Shown piece after piece: positions 51,889-64,000 of a DNA stretch of 64,000 bases. The stretch's first letter is position 1. Each line of letters opens with the position of its first letter. The translations under genes and the position numbers were made by a program. Under the pieces are notes generated by a model. That model was not told the DNA's origin. It saw only the letters and a program-made list of their open reading frames with translations, and did not search any database. The DNA comes from Hydractinia symbiolongicarpus (Eukaryota > Cnidaria > Hydrozoa > Anthoathecata > Hydractiniidae), in NCBI RefSeq assembly GCF_029227915.1, contig NC_079875.1, forward strand, positions 19,523,001-19,587,000, read 5' to 3'.

Positions 51889-53799
51889 TTAACCCTATTA
51901 CGGAGTTTCATACCGCGCAGCTCTGGGCACTAGCGAAGCGCTTGTAGGGACAAATTTTTATATCCCCCGCAGAGCGTAAGGCATTTGCTAAGAAAAACAT
52001 GCAGTACAAAGAGAATTATTCACTTTTTCCTTTGTATTTTTACTTTTTAAACTGGCGCGATATATTGATTTTACAATTATTTAAAGGAAGAATACTCAGT
52101 ATTGACATAAGATTGTATATTATAAAAGTTCAACACCTAAACTTGGTTATTATAATTGCTTCAAGTTGTACACTCATCATGAAAAGTTGGCAGTCAAAAG
52201 AGAAAGAAACCTTATTTTGGTAGCTAGTTACATCACAAGTTTTAATATTGTCTTAAAAATATCACAGTGTTGATCAAAGAGGCCTTGCTAGCATGTCATT
52301 CAAGATTTATATAGATAGTAGTACAGCCAAAATAATGTAGCTCATTAAACACAGTAAAGAAAACAATGGGTTTTTTTCTAAAGTAATAGTTTCATGCTCA
52401 TTAAACAGATACCTAGCTAGCTATAATATTAAAAAACAATTCCAAAATTTCTTATTTTGTGTTTGCTAGAAACTTTATTTAACTAACCAGGGCGGAGTTC
52501 CCTACATTTTTTATAAACCAAATTAAAAATTGTCAAAAAGCTGGCTGTATCTGTCTCGTTGTAGTTTTTGTTAGCTAGGGGTCACACTGGGCCAGTCATA
52601 TATATCGTAGCCTTATTCATACAGTAATCAGATATATAGGTTGGTAAGTGCCCAGATGTTAAAAATAGGATCATAAAAAATTAATTTCTAATATCACTCA
52701 ACTTAACAGTGCAGTTCAAACACCAACTTAGCCTTAAAAATTGCTACGCTTGCATTGGAATAATTTTAATCTGTAAAGTACAAAGTTTCGACCGCTGCGA
52801 AATATAAAATAAAATAACGCACTGTGGTTAAAATAAACACATTTAATGGAAAACAACTTTTTAAACAAATTTAGTGACTTTAACTTTTTTCGTCAAATAT
52901 TTTTGGTTGCCACATTTTTCTTATGTCAATGTACCAAAATTACTATAGCTATCACAAAATTGTAAAAGTGGACCTTGCCTAAATTTATTCTTGCATTTTA
53001 CCAAAATTAAGAATACAGTAATATAGTGTAACATGCTATTATATATATCCCTTCCTAGCTAGCTATGTAATATTTATATACAATAATTTCTAACGAAAAG
53101 TCAAAGCCAGTCATTATATCATTGAAGTGTGTATTTTATTTTCAGTCGATTTCATCTATGCTCTTTTTTATATAACTAGTTAGCTATACTTTGCAAATAA
53201 ATCCTTTATCAAATGCTTTTCCACGTTAATCCATGTCAAACTTGCAGATCCATATATAGCTAGCTAGAGCTTACTGTAAAAAAACTTCCTTTAAGTCTTT
53301 CTATAGCTAGCTGTAATTTTTATTTCTTCTTGCCAAAGTGCACTGATAATGATAGAATAGTGTTTCGTTTTAACCATTACTTTATTCCCCACAACACAAA
53401 CTGTATGATATATGTAGCTTGCAACTTCAGAAAGCTAACCCCTAAAACCAACATCAACAATATGTCTTCTCTTGCGTCTCTTTAAAAGTCAGTAAATTAA
53501 GTTTTCTCCGATTCCAACATCTTACCCATGTCAATATACCACAAAGAGGGTTAGCAACACCATTTAAACGTGTTAATAAAAAAGCAAAACGTCAGTTAAA
53601 GTAAAAAATTATTTGAAGAACCATCAGGCAGGATTTTGCATTTCTGCCTCTTTTCGCAGCACTAACCAGAATAGTTGTGAAAAACTGACCATGAAAATTA
53701 TTTGGGCTATCGAGACAAATGAAAACATGCCAAAAATTTGTCCCTACAAAGCGCTTCGCTAGCGCCCAGACTTGCGCGGTATGAAACTCCGTAATTTAA
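51889..53799. mobile_element. 1.9-kb non-autonomous DNA element with ~64-bp inverted repeats and TTAA flanks
   Basis: 51897-51960 (ATTACGGAGTTTCATACCGC...) pairs with the reverse complement of about 53731-53795 with few mismatches. TTAA occurs at 51889-51892 and 53796-53799; the left end has four extra bases (CCCT) between TTAA and the repeat. TTAA targets are used by piggyBac and Kolobok elements. The interior has no transposase ORF and includes TAGC-rich stretches. Confidence 0.75.
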
Positions 53800-56700
53800 C
53801 TTATGCAACTTATTCAAAAAAAAAAAAAATTTTAAGACATTTAATTACCAGAAAAATTAAAATAAACTTTTCTTTAATGTCTAGCAAATAGAAAACTTAA
53901 TTAACGATTGTTTTATCCACAAGAATTTTTTAGTTGGTATTTTGATATTTATTTTACTGTAGGTTTCACATCTTAATCTCTTTTGTCGAACTTTTTTTGT
54001 TGCTGAAATTATATTGCACCAGGTATGTCATATTTTTTTACTGGAATTTTTAGTTCTCTTTTATTATTTCTTTTTTAATTTTATTGCGTTAAATTGTTCA
54101 AATTGTTCAAAAAACGAAATTAAATAACCTTCAACTTTTCCACAGTGTTGCCATTTTTGCAACTCACTTCAACGTTTTCCTTTATATACTACAAAAAAAA
54201 AAAAAAACAATTTTGTTTTGCTCCATCATAAATAAAAGTTTAATCGCACTGTCAAAAAGGTAATCCTGGTGATTAGAATATGATATAAATTTACATACAC
54301 AAAGAAAAATAAGATTAGGACAAGAGGCACTAAACTTACTTAAGTCCAACCTGAAAAGACTTTTCAATATTACTTTGAAATAAAAATTATACACGGTCAT
54401 GATTTTTTTCCTTTGAGTATGATATACATGATATTTTTTTGTTTTTTTTTAAGTAACTGTGTTATAAATTCCAAACATTATTAAAAACTCCAATAAAAGC
54501 AGGTGACAATAATTCTTTTGAAATTTCTATTGACAAAGCACTTTACGTATGTCCACACATAAATAAGCTATTGTATTCGAAACCAATGGCCAAGTTGGCT
54601 GGGTATCAAGTTATGGGTATCGAGAAACTCAAATACTTTAACAAAAAGTTAGCACTAATCGTTAGTTTATTATTTCTTATTGTTTTATTTATTTATACCC
54701 AAAACAAGCATTTAATAATGTGAGTACAAGAATAAGGCAACGGAAAACAACTAGTGCAGATAAATTGACCAAAAAATTGCTACCTTAATTTAAGGAAATC
54801 TTTTATGTATAAATAAAAGGTTCGAATATACAACAACTAAAACAAAGGCGCGGTTATCGAAAAGCTGTTAAGCTATGCCAAAAATTTAAAGCGGTGTAAA
54901 ATGTGTGGTTAGAATTTCAGAATTTTAATTATCGAAAATTACCACTTCTTTCCGATGCTATTATTTTCTCACTTTGAGGTGTTGTTGATACTTTTTTCGC
55001 CGGAAACTCTTTTAACTTGTCTAACTTTCTAGTCGGATTATTACTTTTAAGACTGCGACTTTTATTCGTTCTATTGAATTGTGGTAATTTGTAAATAATA
55101 GAGAAGAAAAACTAAAAATATGATTAAAAAGCTCACGATTAAGTTTTTATTAATGGCAGCGTTTAAATGTTATTGTTTAGGTTATAAAATTTTCCACAAG
55201 TTTACGTGTTATACTCCATCTTAAGTTACGTCACTTGAATGCACATCTAATTTAACCACTGAAAGGACTAAATTATAATCTATAAGAATAAACTATAAAA
55301 TATAGTTTATCCTTTCATGTAAAAGAATTGTACATTTACATTAGCTAACCATTATAATGTCATCTATCTTTTAGTTACGTGCTTTTGTATTTCTAAAAAT
55401 GCAGAACTAGTTGAAAAGAAGACCATGCTTCGGATATAAATATTGTACGAAAAATTCTTCCATCCCCGTTAAAGGTATCCAAGCTTAGTTGCACGTAAAC
55501 AACGTATTTGAACATTGTAATACAGTGCTTTATAAACCAACTAAAATTCGAGGTTTTATTTTAAATCAATAAAAATAGCAATCGTAGAAATTTTAAACAT
55601 AGAGAATTCTGTAAGAAGTGAGAATGAGAAGTACCTGCTAATTTGCGCAGGCACTGACACACGTGAAGATATATTTCTTTTTTATTATTCTTTATTGTTT
55701 TCTAAGTCTTCTGATAAAAAGGGAAACAAACTCTACTTTAACTTTACGTAGCATTTTCTTCTCTTGTTATTATAATTATGAAATTATAAAATCACTTGAA
55801 AAGAATAATGCAGAATAGTTAATCAATTAAGGTGTTATTCTTATTTCATCCTTTCCGATCCATTATTGTGTTATTGAGTAAAAATTCCGCTTTTATATTC
55901 TACATCCCTTCATTTCTAACTTTATGTAACTGGGAAAAAGAATTCAAAACGAAGTGTTTTGATACTTGCGTTAAGTTTTTTAACGTTCCTTGAAGGCGGA
56001 TCTAAGAAAAATAAAAAAAATAAAAAAAATCAAAAAGAAATTAATTAAAATGAAGAAACAAACATATAGCGCACTACATGAACATTTTAAAGTGACAAAA
56101 GCTTGTTTTTTTCTCATTAACTTAAGTTTGTTGCGAATTCAAAAAAATGAATTAAATGAAAGGCGGTGGTATCTGTAGTCCTTATATTGCGTCTTCCCTA
56201 AAGATACTTTTAAGGCGTACGCCACCATGCAAGTGCCACACAAGTTTTACATCCAAGTCAATAGACAGTAATTATTCTATTTTGTACTGAGTAATGTTAA
56301 TAGAAACCTTATGATTAATTTCCTGTGAATGTAAAGGTGTTACTATGGCAGTTTTTTTTTTTTTGAAAAAAAATGTCTGCATGAAAGCATGTATATGCTA
56401 TTGTATAACCATGCTACATATGGGAACTTAGTATTCCATAAGAACATAATTATTTAAAGTCATATTAAGTCATATTTAAATTTTAAATGGGATCACAATT
56501 GATATTTAACAATTGTATAAATTTTCTCCCAGACTGTATTTTTTAACATTGAATGATGACATTAAGTATTCCTATATTGTCCTGGACTATGTATCATGAA
56601 CAATTTATGGTCAAGTCATGAAACATGGCACGGTTGCAAAGGAATTAACACAGTAAGTGTTATACTAAATCACATAGGAGTATAAAGGGGTTACAAAATC

Positions 56701-57935
56701 TTACCAAATCACTTGCAAAAAAAGCTATGCCATGGGAAACAAGTCACAGACAGTCAAACCGTTGTGAAGGATTTATTAGCCTATATGCTCACACGATCAT
56801 AATTAAAAATATTTCAATATTTAGCAAATGGGACATTTTTTCAAGATTATTTGCCTATGATCAAAAGTAGATGTTGTGGCATAATTGTAGTTCCCAATGG
56901 AGAACAAATAATTGGTAATTTTTTGATAACAAAAAAATCAAACTTTGTAGTCACCCCCATTGCAAATTATTTCTTTTTAACAATGTGGTTACCTTTCAAG
57001 TTGCTACACCGACAAGGTAACTATAGAAGGCTTCAGATAAACAATGGGATGTAGTGTTGGTTTGAAACTTAACTAAATTACTTTAAAATATTATATTATT
57101 ATTTTAGTGCTTATTTTGAAGTTATTATTGACATAAGTGCTAAAACGTGGTTAGTCGTTACAGTAACTTACCTGCAAGGGTTTATGTCAGCCTAGCGGTC
57201 AGAATTTGTGTTCAGTTTGTTGTTTTGTAGTCAATGTATTCACCATTGGGGTTAATTTGTAACATTTCTTATTACTCATAACATAAGACTCATAACTGTT
57301 ATTATGCCGTTTAAAGTCCTAATTTTTGATAATGGGAAGAATATTAGTGAAAGATTGGATTTTCAAAAACGTGCTTGCTTTGTGTTAACCACCACAGCCA
57401 GAAAATACACCTCATCAAACGCCTTGGTTCAAAAAAGATAAACGTGACAAAAATAAAAACACTTTTTGTGTTCAGTAACCAAATTTTGTCACTGACAAAA
57501 GAGGGATTTAATTTTTACTTACGCTATTTATAGTGTTATAAATGTTATGTTGTTAAGTTTACATAATATTGTATTTATCATTTTATATTCTGATTTTTCA
57601 GTTATACTTCCATTAAATAATCTTAAATATTAGTAAACCCATATCGATGTGCTAAAAGAATTGTTAAATCTTAATTTTTGCTTTCCATTTATATTTGGTA
57701 TATAGATACAAAAATTGTCTAAAAGTTACCACAAATTTTATACCAAGAAAGTTGAGAACATTTTAGGGCTATTTTTTCCCAATGTCCTTTGGCTTCAGTT
57801 CATACAGATACAAGTTATTTTATCCATTACAATGTCGCGTAATTCTCACCATGATCACATTTGTAGCGTGTCTTGGTGAGATTATCACTCTGAGATAATT
57901 TTGCCTTTTCCGTTTTTATCGGGAAATAAACAATG
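53800..57935. other. Long AT-rich stretch without a supported gene
   Basis: ORFs at 54182-54400, 55990-56178 and 56851-57054 have no recognisable domains, biased AT-rich composition and no convincing splice context. Poly-A/T runs are frequent. Confidence 0.45.
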
Positions 57936-58098
57936 GTTTGTTTGTTTGTTTGTTTGTTTGTTTGTTTGTTTGTTTGTTTGTTTGTTTGTTTGTTTGTTTG
58001 TTTGTTTGTTTGTTTGTTTGTTTGTTTGTTTGTTTGTTTGTTTGTTTGTTTGTTTGTTTGTTTGTTTGTTTGTTTGTTTGTTTGTTTGTTTGTTTGTT
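57936..58098. repeat. (TTTG)n microsatellite, about 40 units
   Basis: An uninterrupted tetranucleotide array. ORFs made of CLFV repeats across it are artefacts. It lies about 650 bases beyond the stop codon of the P450 gene. Confidence 0.98.
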
Positions 58099-58745
58099 AT
58101 TTTCTCATGACTGTATATCTAACAACTTCGTTTTTTACTAATTGCGAAAAATTTACGTAGCACTTACTCCTGAAAATTAATCGGGATCGGGTCTGAAATG
58201 TTCTTATTATATTTTTAACTGCATAAAACTTCAGTAAGAAATTAAATTGAGAATTTTAAATGACATTCACAGCTTTCTCTCTTAATCCAGACTTAGCAAA
58301 AGAAAGAATGTGTAATTATTTTCATACATGGTTTTGACTAATTGGTGTTTAGGGCAGAGACATCAGGCAATTAGTTAAAAGAAGTGTTAAGCAAGGCTGT
58401 TTCGACAGCTACAGAAAGGAAGTGGTAGCAACCTTAAATGAAAATAGTTTTTCTTATAAGTATGACCGTATGTTTTTTTGTGCTAGAGTAAACAGGTTAA
58501 TGTGTTCATAGTTATAATAGCATGTTTTACATGTATAGCAAAATAAAAATCGAGAATAATTTTAATTTATATAATGAAATACTACAATACAATTATTGAA
58601 TGGTTTTCCTTAAGTTATATTGTAAATAGTATTATATGTACATCGTGTAAAATGTTTATAAACATAATAGGATTGAGCATAAAAGCTACAATTTCGAACT
58701 CTGATTGATTTCGCATACGCTACTTCCAGTGTGTTGTTTATACAA
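58099..58745. other. 3' flank of the P450 gene
   Basis: Non-coding AT-rich sequence that would include the 3'UTR of the minus-strand P450. On the minus strand several AATAAA-like motifs occur, for example complementary to TTTATT around 58650-58660. Confidence 0.35.
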
Positions 58746-60415
58746 TCAATGTAGCTTTGGTCGAGTAATATTACAATTCTTATCATGTCGCTTACTGAGT
58801 TTCACCTCGTAATTGTCGGGCTTTAGTGTTGTTTTTGAAATATACTCTATTGGTAGTTGCCCATCGTCTGGTGCTTCTAACCAAAATTTTCTCAAAACAT
58901 TGACAGTGAAATAAACTAGTTCTTTTAAAGCCAGTTCTTTTCCAAGACATTGTCTTCTTCCCAATGAAAATGGTAGAAATCCATTTATACTTTTGTATTC
59001 TCTGTTTTCATCAAGAAATCTCTCAGGGTTAAAAACCTCTGGCTGATGATGCAAATTTCCATCGTGATGAATAGCGTATATGTTGATAAACAAAGTAGTA
59101 TTTCGCGGAATGACGTATTCCATTATAGATAAATCATTTACAGTAATATGGGGAACACCTAAAGGTGCTGCAGGAGTAATTCGCATTGTTTCTGATATAA
59201 CAGCTTTAACATAGTGAAAGTTATCAAGGTCTGTTAATTTTAAATCGTCATCTCCTTCTAGGATTTTATCAACTTCTTCGTAACATTTCTGAGCAATGTT
59301 TTTATTTTTGATCAAATATAAAATCATAAATTGAAGTGTACTTGCAACCGTTTCAAACCCTGCCACTAAAATATCGGATAAAATTATTTCAACGTTATCC
59401 TCTGATAATTCGTCGTGCATCAATAACATATCCGTAAAGTCTTTAGGACAGTTTTTATCTAATCTGTCTCGATGTGATTCGGTTTGGCTTCTTATAAGGC
59501 GGTCACGTGACGTTTTAAAAGAATTTATAAAAAGGAATTTTCCTAGAGGAATCTTTCGTAGTATCGGAAAACCTTGGAGTAAGTTACTAAGCAGTAAACC
59601 ATCATTTAGCCATTCTAGCATCTGCTGCACTTCTGCAAACTCTTCACTCTGCGGAGAGAATCGCTCGTTGAACAATAACATCCAAATCAAATTGCAGGAC
59701 ATCAGCGATACATCGTCAGATAAATCGAGTTGCAAATTGTCAGTATTTCCCATTCTCAACGTTATCGATTTTATGAAGAAATTAACTTCGCTTTTTAGTA
59801 GTTCCTCGATCTGTGTGTTTTCCAAAAATCTCAAAGACTTGTGGGCTATGTTTCGACGGGTTCTTAAGGCTGGGCAGGCAGTAGTCGTTATAATTCCTAA
59901 AATATATTTTCATATACTTCGTTGTTTAATTTAAATGTCAGTGTTTTGTTTTGTGACATGCGCCGAGAAAATATTTTAAAAACTATTCTTTCAACAGATA
60001 CACAAAGTATAATTATGTCATTATGATCGACATCTACGAAGATGTTATCATGAAAAACATAAAGTCAATTACCTTTGAATCCTCTTGAGTACATCTCTCC
60101 CGTGTAACGCTGTGGTCTACCTGTGCATTCTTTTGAATATAACAACTTCTTCGCCATTTGGAAATCATTAATTATCACAGCAGGGCAATCGCCAAACCAA
60201 AATGTAAATACGCTGCCAATATCTTTAGATAAAAACTCGAAATATGTGTGAACTGGCGTCTTCTTTTTGAGTAGATAAGGAATGTTTCCAAGAAAAATGT
60301 ATCTGTACAAACATGGCGGCATTTTCACGTATTTCATATGACTTTCCGAAAGGTGCAAGTATATAGAAACAACTACGATTATTGCAAATAAAAAAGATAC
60401 CACAAGCAGAAACAT
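58746..60415 (-). CDS. Cytochrome P450, two coding exons, 497 residues
   Basis: Exon 1 is 60073-60415 (donor AAAG|GTAATT) and exon 2 is 58746-59896 (acceptor ATTTTAG); the junction is phase 1 and the joined frame has no stop. Residues 1-20 are a membrane anchor (FLLVVSFLFAIIVVVSIYL), followed by a Pro-containing hinge and LGNIP. Exon 2 has the I-helix AGFETVAST, the K-helix ExxR in SETMR, FNPERF and the heme loop FSLGRRQCLG with its Cys ligand. Length and signatures are those of a full microsomal P450, most like clan 2. It would oxidise small lipophilic substrates at the ER; the substrate cannot be inferred. An AG acceptor (TTCTCTTTCAG) abuts the ATG, so a 5'UTR exon is likely. Confidence 0.93.
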
Positions 60416-62130
60416 CTGAAAGAGAAAATGTATTTATTTATTTATTTTATGTCTATATAACAATGTATTTCTTTAAAGTGTTAATCTATGATATACTTTA
60501 GAAGTTTGTTTAGCAGTTGCGGTAAGAGTAACAAAAAATAAAAACGAAAAAGCTGGGTAACAAGCATATTTTAATGCTCAAAAAATGTAAAGACCAGAAG
60601 ACCAGAATTCCCTCGCCTCTCTTTACGGTTATGGCCATTGTCAAACCTTATGTTCCTAAAGTTCCTTCTATCCCTTACTTACTTGTGTCTACAGCGGTTT
60701 TTATTACTTGTGATTATTTTAAATTTTAAATTATTCATTCAATAGTCGATACGGCCCGAGGAAAAATCCACTTAGGCAAAAAAGAAATAACAAAAATTCG
60801 TTATTTGAATTTTAATGACGTCAGCAATGACCTGTGCTCCAATTTTTTTTCACAGTTTTTTTTAACTGTTACCTGAATTGTGTGGAGCTTATCGTGTTTT
60901 CGACGAACGCCTAAGGAGATATAAGGGTTTAAATATTTTGCCCGCTAAAACACAAAATCTTTTATTTTTTTTAGCAAATGTAAATACCTGTTGCCTTTAT
61001 CGTATGGATCTTGAAACACTGATCTAGGAAATGTATAGGATCATGTATCATTGACAAACGGTTGCAGAGATATTGGGGTTTAAAGTTTTTTGTTGACGTC
61101 ACAAACCCGTCCATTCCGAAACGGGTTCGGGGACCCAGATTTGGGAAACTTGCTCAAATTGGTCCTAAGTATTCCCTAGTTACCCATGCAGTAAATAATG
61201 ACTGACGCCACCACCTCGTTTCCAAGTTATTTGACCCTAAAGTTTTAAGTGCACTGTAATGGCTTCATTAATTTAAACTAAGATATTGACGTTAAAGTAG
61301 TGATGTTGACGCCGCGACGTTAAATTAGTCAATTAGCATTTGAGACATGTATTTTTCTTCTTGGTTGTTAATTTGTAAGAACCCACACGACTTTTAAAAT
61401 GTTATTTTATTACCTTTAATTTACTATCTTGACCTTAGTAGGCACTTAAACTTTTTTCATAAGCAGCTATTTTGAGTAAGGATTATCCTTACTACTGTTT
61501 CTTGACAACGATTTTAATTATTGATATCTTCATTAGAAAATATATAACAGACAACCACAGGATTCTCGGGACTGTTACTATCACTTAAAAGTAGGGATTA
61601 ATTAGTTGTATGTGTATGTATACTAGCTTTTTAAGTACATATGTATTGAACTGATTATAGGAAATTTTATTTATAGAAAGTTATTACATTTTCCCGATTA
61701 TAAGATTTCTACTAAGATTTTAGGGATAGTTTCGAGTAATAGCCAATATCTAGACTTCTGAAAGGTATAAGACGTAGAAATTTAGCATACATATGTCTAA
61801 TAGTTTAATATTAAAATTCAGTAAGTATTATAACCTTGCAACAGTAAAGAAAATTATTCATGTTCTAAATTTATTTCTCCGACTGTTTTTGACACACACC
61901 CAACAATTGTCTTCTAGGTGTTAGCAAACAAGAATTTCCAATTTAAATATTACTTTTTTTGAGAATTTAAGAATCCAGTTGATTTGTCTTTTTATTTTTG
62001 CATAGTGAAACGATTGGTAGTTTGACCTGTCCAGCTACTAAATTTTCAATTAATATCATTCTAATTTCGTCCTGTGACTTATTACTGTTGCTATTAAATT
62101 TGTAGTTGCAAGTTGAAGAATTTGACTTAC
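60416..62130 (-). other. Possible 5'UTR intron of P450, holding repeats
   Basis: The minus strand has a strong donor AAG|GTAAGT with exon end at 62131 and the acceptor TTTCAG just before the P450 ATG at 60415. If used, this whole stretch is an intron. 60770-61310 contains dispersed-repeat-like pieces with TGACGTCA motifs (60818, 61093) and an AACGGTTGCAGAGATATTGG segment. No ORF is supported inside. Confidence 0.4.
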
Positions 62131-64000
62131 CTTAAATAATAAATACGTGTGTTTTTTGACTTGTTTAGAATTTGATCAGCCTTTTTCGCTAATTACAGCA
62201 TCTTAGTAAGAAAAGAAAATAATAATCAAGTTTATACCTTCGATACTTTTGCTAATGTCTTTCCGACACGACCTTCATTGTATGTTTGACTTACTTTCAT
62301 CGCGTTCAATTTATAATACAATAGTTACGGATGAGTAGCCTCACGAGAATACCAAGTCTAATTAATATTAAATTGTTTCGCATTGTTATGGTTTATAAAG
62401 AAATTATTACGTTGACCTAGAATAATCTGACTATTTTTTTCGAACATGACCTGAGTTAAAAAATTTGAACTGCTTTAAAACAAGATCTAGGAAACAATTA
62501 ATTCAAATTACGAAAGTTTTGAAAATTCGATATTCTGATGATCGTATTTCAACACGTTTTTTCAAGTGATATTTACTTCCTGGGTCATTGCATGATGATT
62601 TCTTTAGCACGATGTCGACATTAAGGATAAGACGGATGAGTAAATGCAAGAGTGGCTTACGAACCTACTTTCAAGAAAAATGACTATTTTCAAATAAATA
62701 GTTGTCGACGTAAACTTTTTTGTTTTAATATCTTCTCTGATGGTGAGTGCCACATCACCTGGGACGAAAAAATTTTTTTTTTGACAAAAAACGTAAACCT
62801 TCAGTAAACACTGAAATATGTAGAACATTCAAGACGTTGGGACAGAGGATGAAGTGGAAACTGAACTCATTGAATTAAATGACAAGTTATTATTTCTTTT
62901 ATAGCAGCAACAATCATGTAAGTTTGCTCACTTTGTCAACAATAAATTTAATGGTCTATGATTATTAAGGGACCTTCCTCGACTTGTACGTGCTGTAGAG
63001 AAGAAAACTTGGAAATTTTGTGATGACATTAGTACATAGTTAATTTACATCAAGGAAAAAAGCTATTGTCAATTTATAGGTTGTTTAGGCGGATGTATAT
63101 TGCATTGCAATTATGCTTTCATCGAAAGTGGATTAATGATCTGCGTTTTTAATCTATTTACTCACGTCAAAGCAAGATCGCTTTTAACAAGAAAAAATTT
63201 ATATGAGGATACGTTAAGTTTCCTTAATTTGATTTTTATATCAATGAATGAAAGAATAAAGTTTAAGATGGAATTTAGGAAAAACGTATCGCAATAAATA
63301 TTGTCTTTAATATCTTATATCTTGACTTGTGAATTGTTGAGGAAATGCATAAGAAATTGCTAAGGTGTGAGAAAGCTCTAATCTTGATTTTCATTGTTGT
63401 ATGTCAATCTTAGCGCGTGTTAAGTTACAAGGATTTGTGAAAATAGAGATAACAAATGAAATATGATTTTGTCAACATTTTGAAAATTCAAACGATGTCT
63501 TCTAAAAGAAGCTATCAGGCGGATGCATGTTTATTCCATGTGTGCAAATATGAATACGTAAAGATATTTTAATGTGTTCAATACAAAATCAAATTAACTT
63601 ACGGTTTCTCGCAATGCAGCTAATCAAATAAAGTAAATATCACAACAAATAATTTTCACTTAAGGTAAAAACTTATTTGCAAATTTTTTTTGCTGTTTTG
63701 CCCTAATATTTTGTTATTTTTTCGTACTGCATTAGCATCCGCAAAAATTATTTCCGCGATAATATTATCCTAAAATAGAACATTTGTGCAAAAATAGTTC
63801 CGCCAAATTTTTCTCACAAATAATTTGTTTCCTTCGTGTATGTAGAATTCAGATTTCCTATTTTCATGGAAAATATTTGTGGCAGGACATAAATAGTGAA
63901 AACGTGAAGGATGTCTCTTCGCTAGACTTTCTTATTATATTTATTGGTGACAATATATACTTGAAGGCATATTGTAAGCATGAAGCAACAAGAATATCAA
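62131..64000. other. No gene seen; possible P450 promoter side
   Basis: ORFs at 62604-62828 and 63100-63297 are AT-biased and unrecognised. 63700-63840 repeats CGCGATAA/CCGCAAAAA motifs related to those at 46020-46145. A P450 5'UTR exon and promoter could lie near 62131-62350, but I see no clear TATA element. Confidence 0.4.

Noticed and set aside
56851-57054. 67-codon plus-strand ORF as a possible gene
   Set aside because: No recognised domain, no splice or promoter context, and AT-biased composition like its surroundings.
57901-58160. Three overlapping ORFs encoding repeated CLFV residues
   Set aside because: They are produced by the TTTG microsatellite in three frames and have no protein character.
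62604-62828. 74-codon minus-strand ORF as a P450 upstream gene
   Set aside because: Low-complexity AT-rich codons and no family pattern.

Overview
The window looks like an AT-rich metazoan nuclear genome segment, most likely from a cnidarian. This is inference: it has split genes with very short introns, no bacterial-style operons, and a crowd of Polinton, BEL/Pao, DIRS, PIF/Harbinger, Mutator-like, P-like/THAP and Crypton-like elements of the kind abundant in cnidarian genomes. I cannot name the species. Most of the window is mobile-element sequence; the best intact host gene is a two-coding-exon cytochrome P450 near the right end.

Layout. 1-14364 is a decayed Polinton/Maverick: capsid C-terminus, a small membrane protein and integrase on +; a coiled-coil protein, packaging ATPase, two small membrane proteins, a virion-type protein, a 23-residue membrane peptide, an HNH-like protein and a protein-primed family B DNA polymerase on -. 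A broken BEL/Pao retrotransposon (about 3267-9412) sits inside it, flanked by a 33-bp direct repeat. 16037-18881 is a complete PIF/Harbinger transposon with TTA target duplication, 13-bp termini, an intact transposase and a broken MADF partner gene. 19400-26448 (-) is a DIRS-like retroelement whose gag is split by a 5069-bp Mutator-like element (21087-26155) with a perfect 9-bp target duplication and 31-bp perfect terminal repeats; a tyrosine-recombinase scrap at 14652-14933 may be the far end of the same DIRS element.

26860-29190 holds a GIY-YIG-type retroelement scrap and two head-to-head LINE fragments. 29482-29801 is a frameshifted piece of a copper amine oxidase. 34423-35264 carries two exon-like ORFs of a possible BEN-domain protein. 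35917-38356 is a compact element with long terminal inverted repeats carrying two convergent genes, a C2H2 zinc-finger protein and a THAP-domain protein. 39461-40261 is a complete three-exon gene for a Tudor/chromo-barrel-like protein whose C-terminus is made from a short interspersed repeat. 41281-46864 is a multi-exon Crypton-like tyrosine recombinase gene with an intact 474-codon catalytic ORF but a broken N-terminal half.

46865-58700 is mainly non-coding: a tRNA-like SINE head, a Harbinger-type MITE, a 1.9-kb non-autonomous element with TTAA flanks, TAGC-rich tracts and a 160-bp TTTG microsatellite. 58746-60415 (-) is the P450 gene; a consensus splice acceptor directly at its ATG implies an upstream 5'UTR exon, perhaps ending at 62131. 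62200-64000 shows no gene I can support.

The main story is layered transposition: Harbinger, Mutator-like and BEL elements landed in older Polinton and DIRS copies, and small repeats were captured into coding exons.
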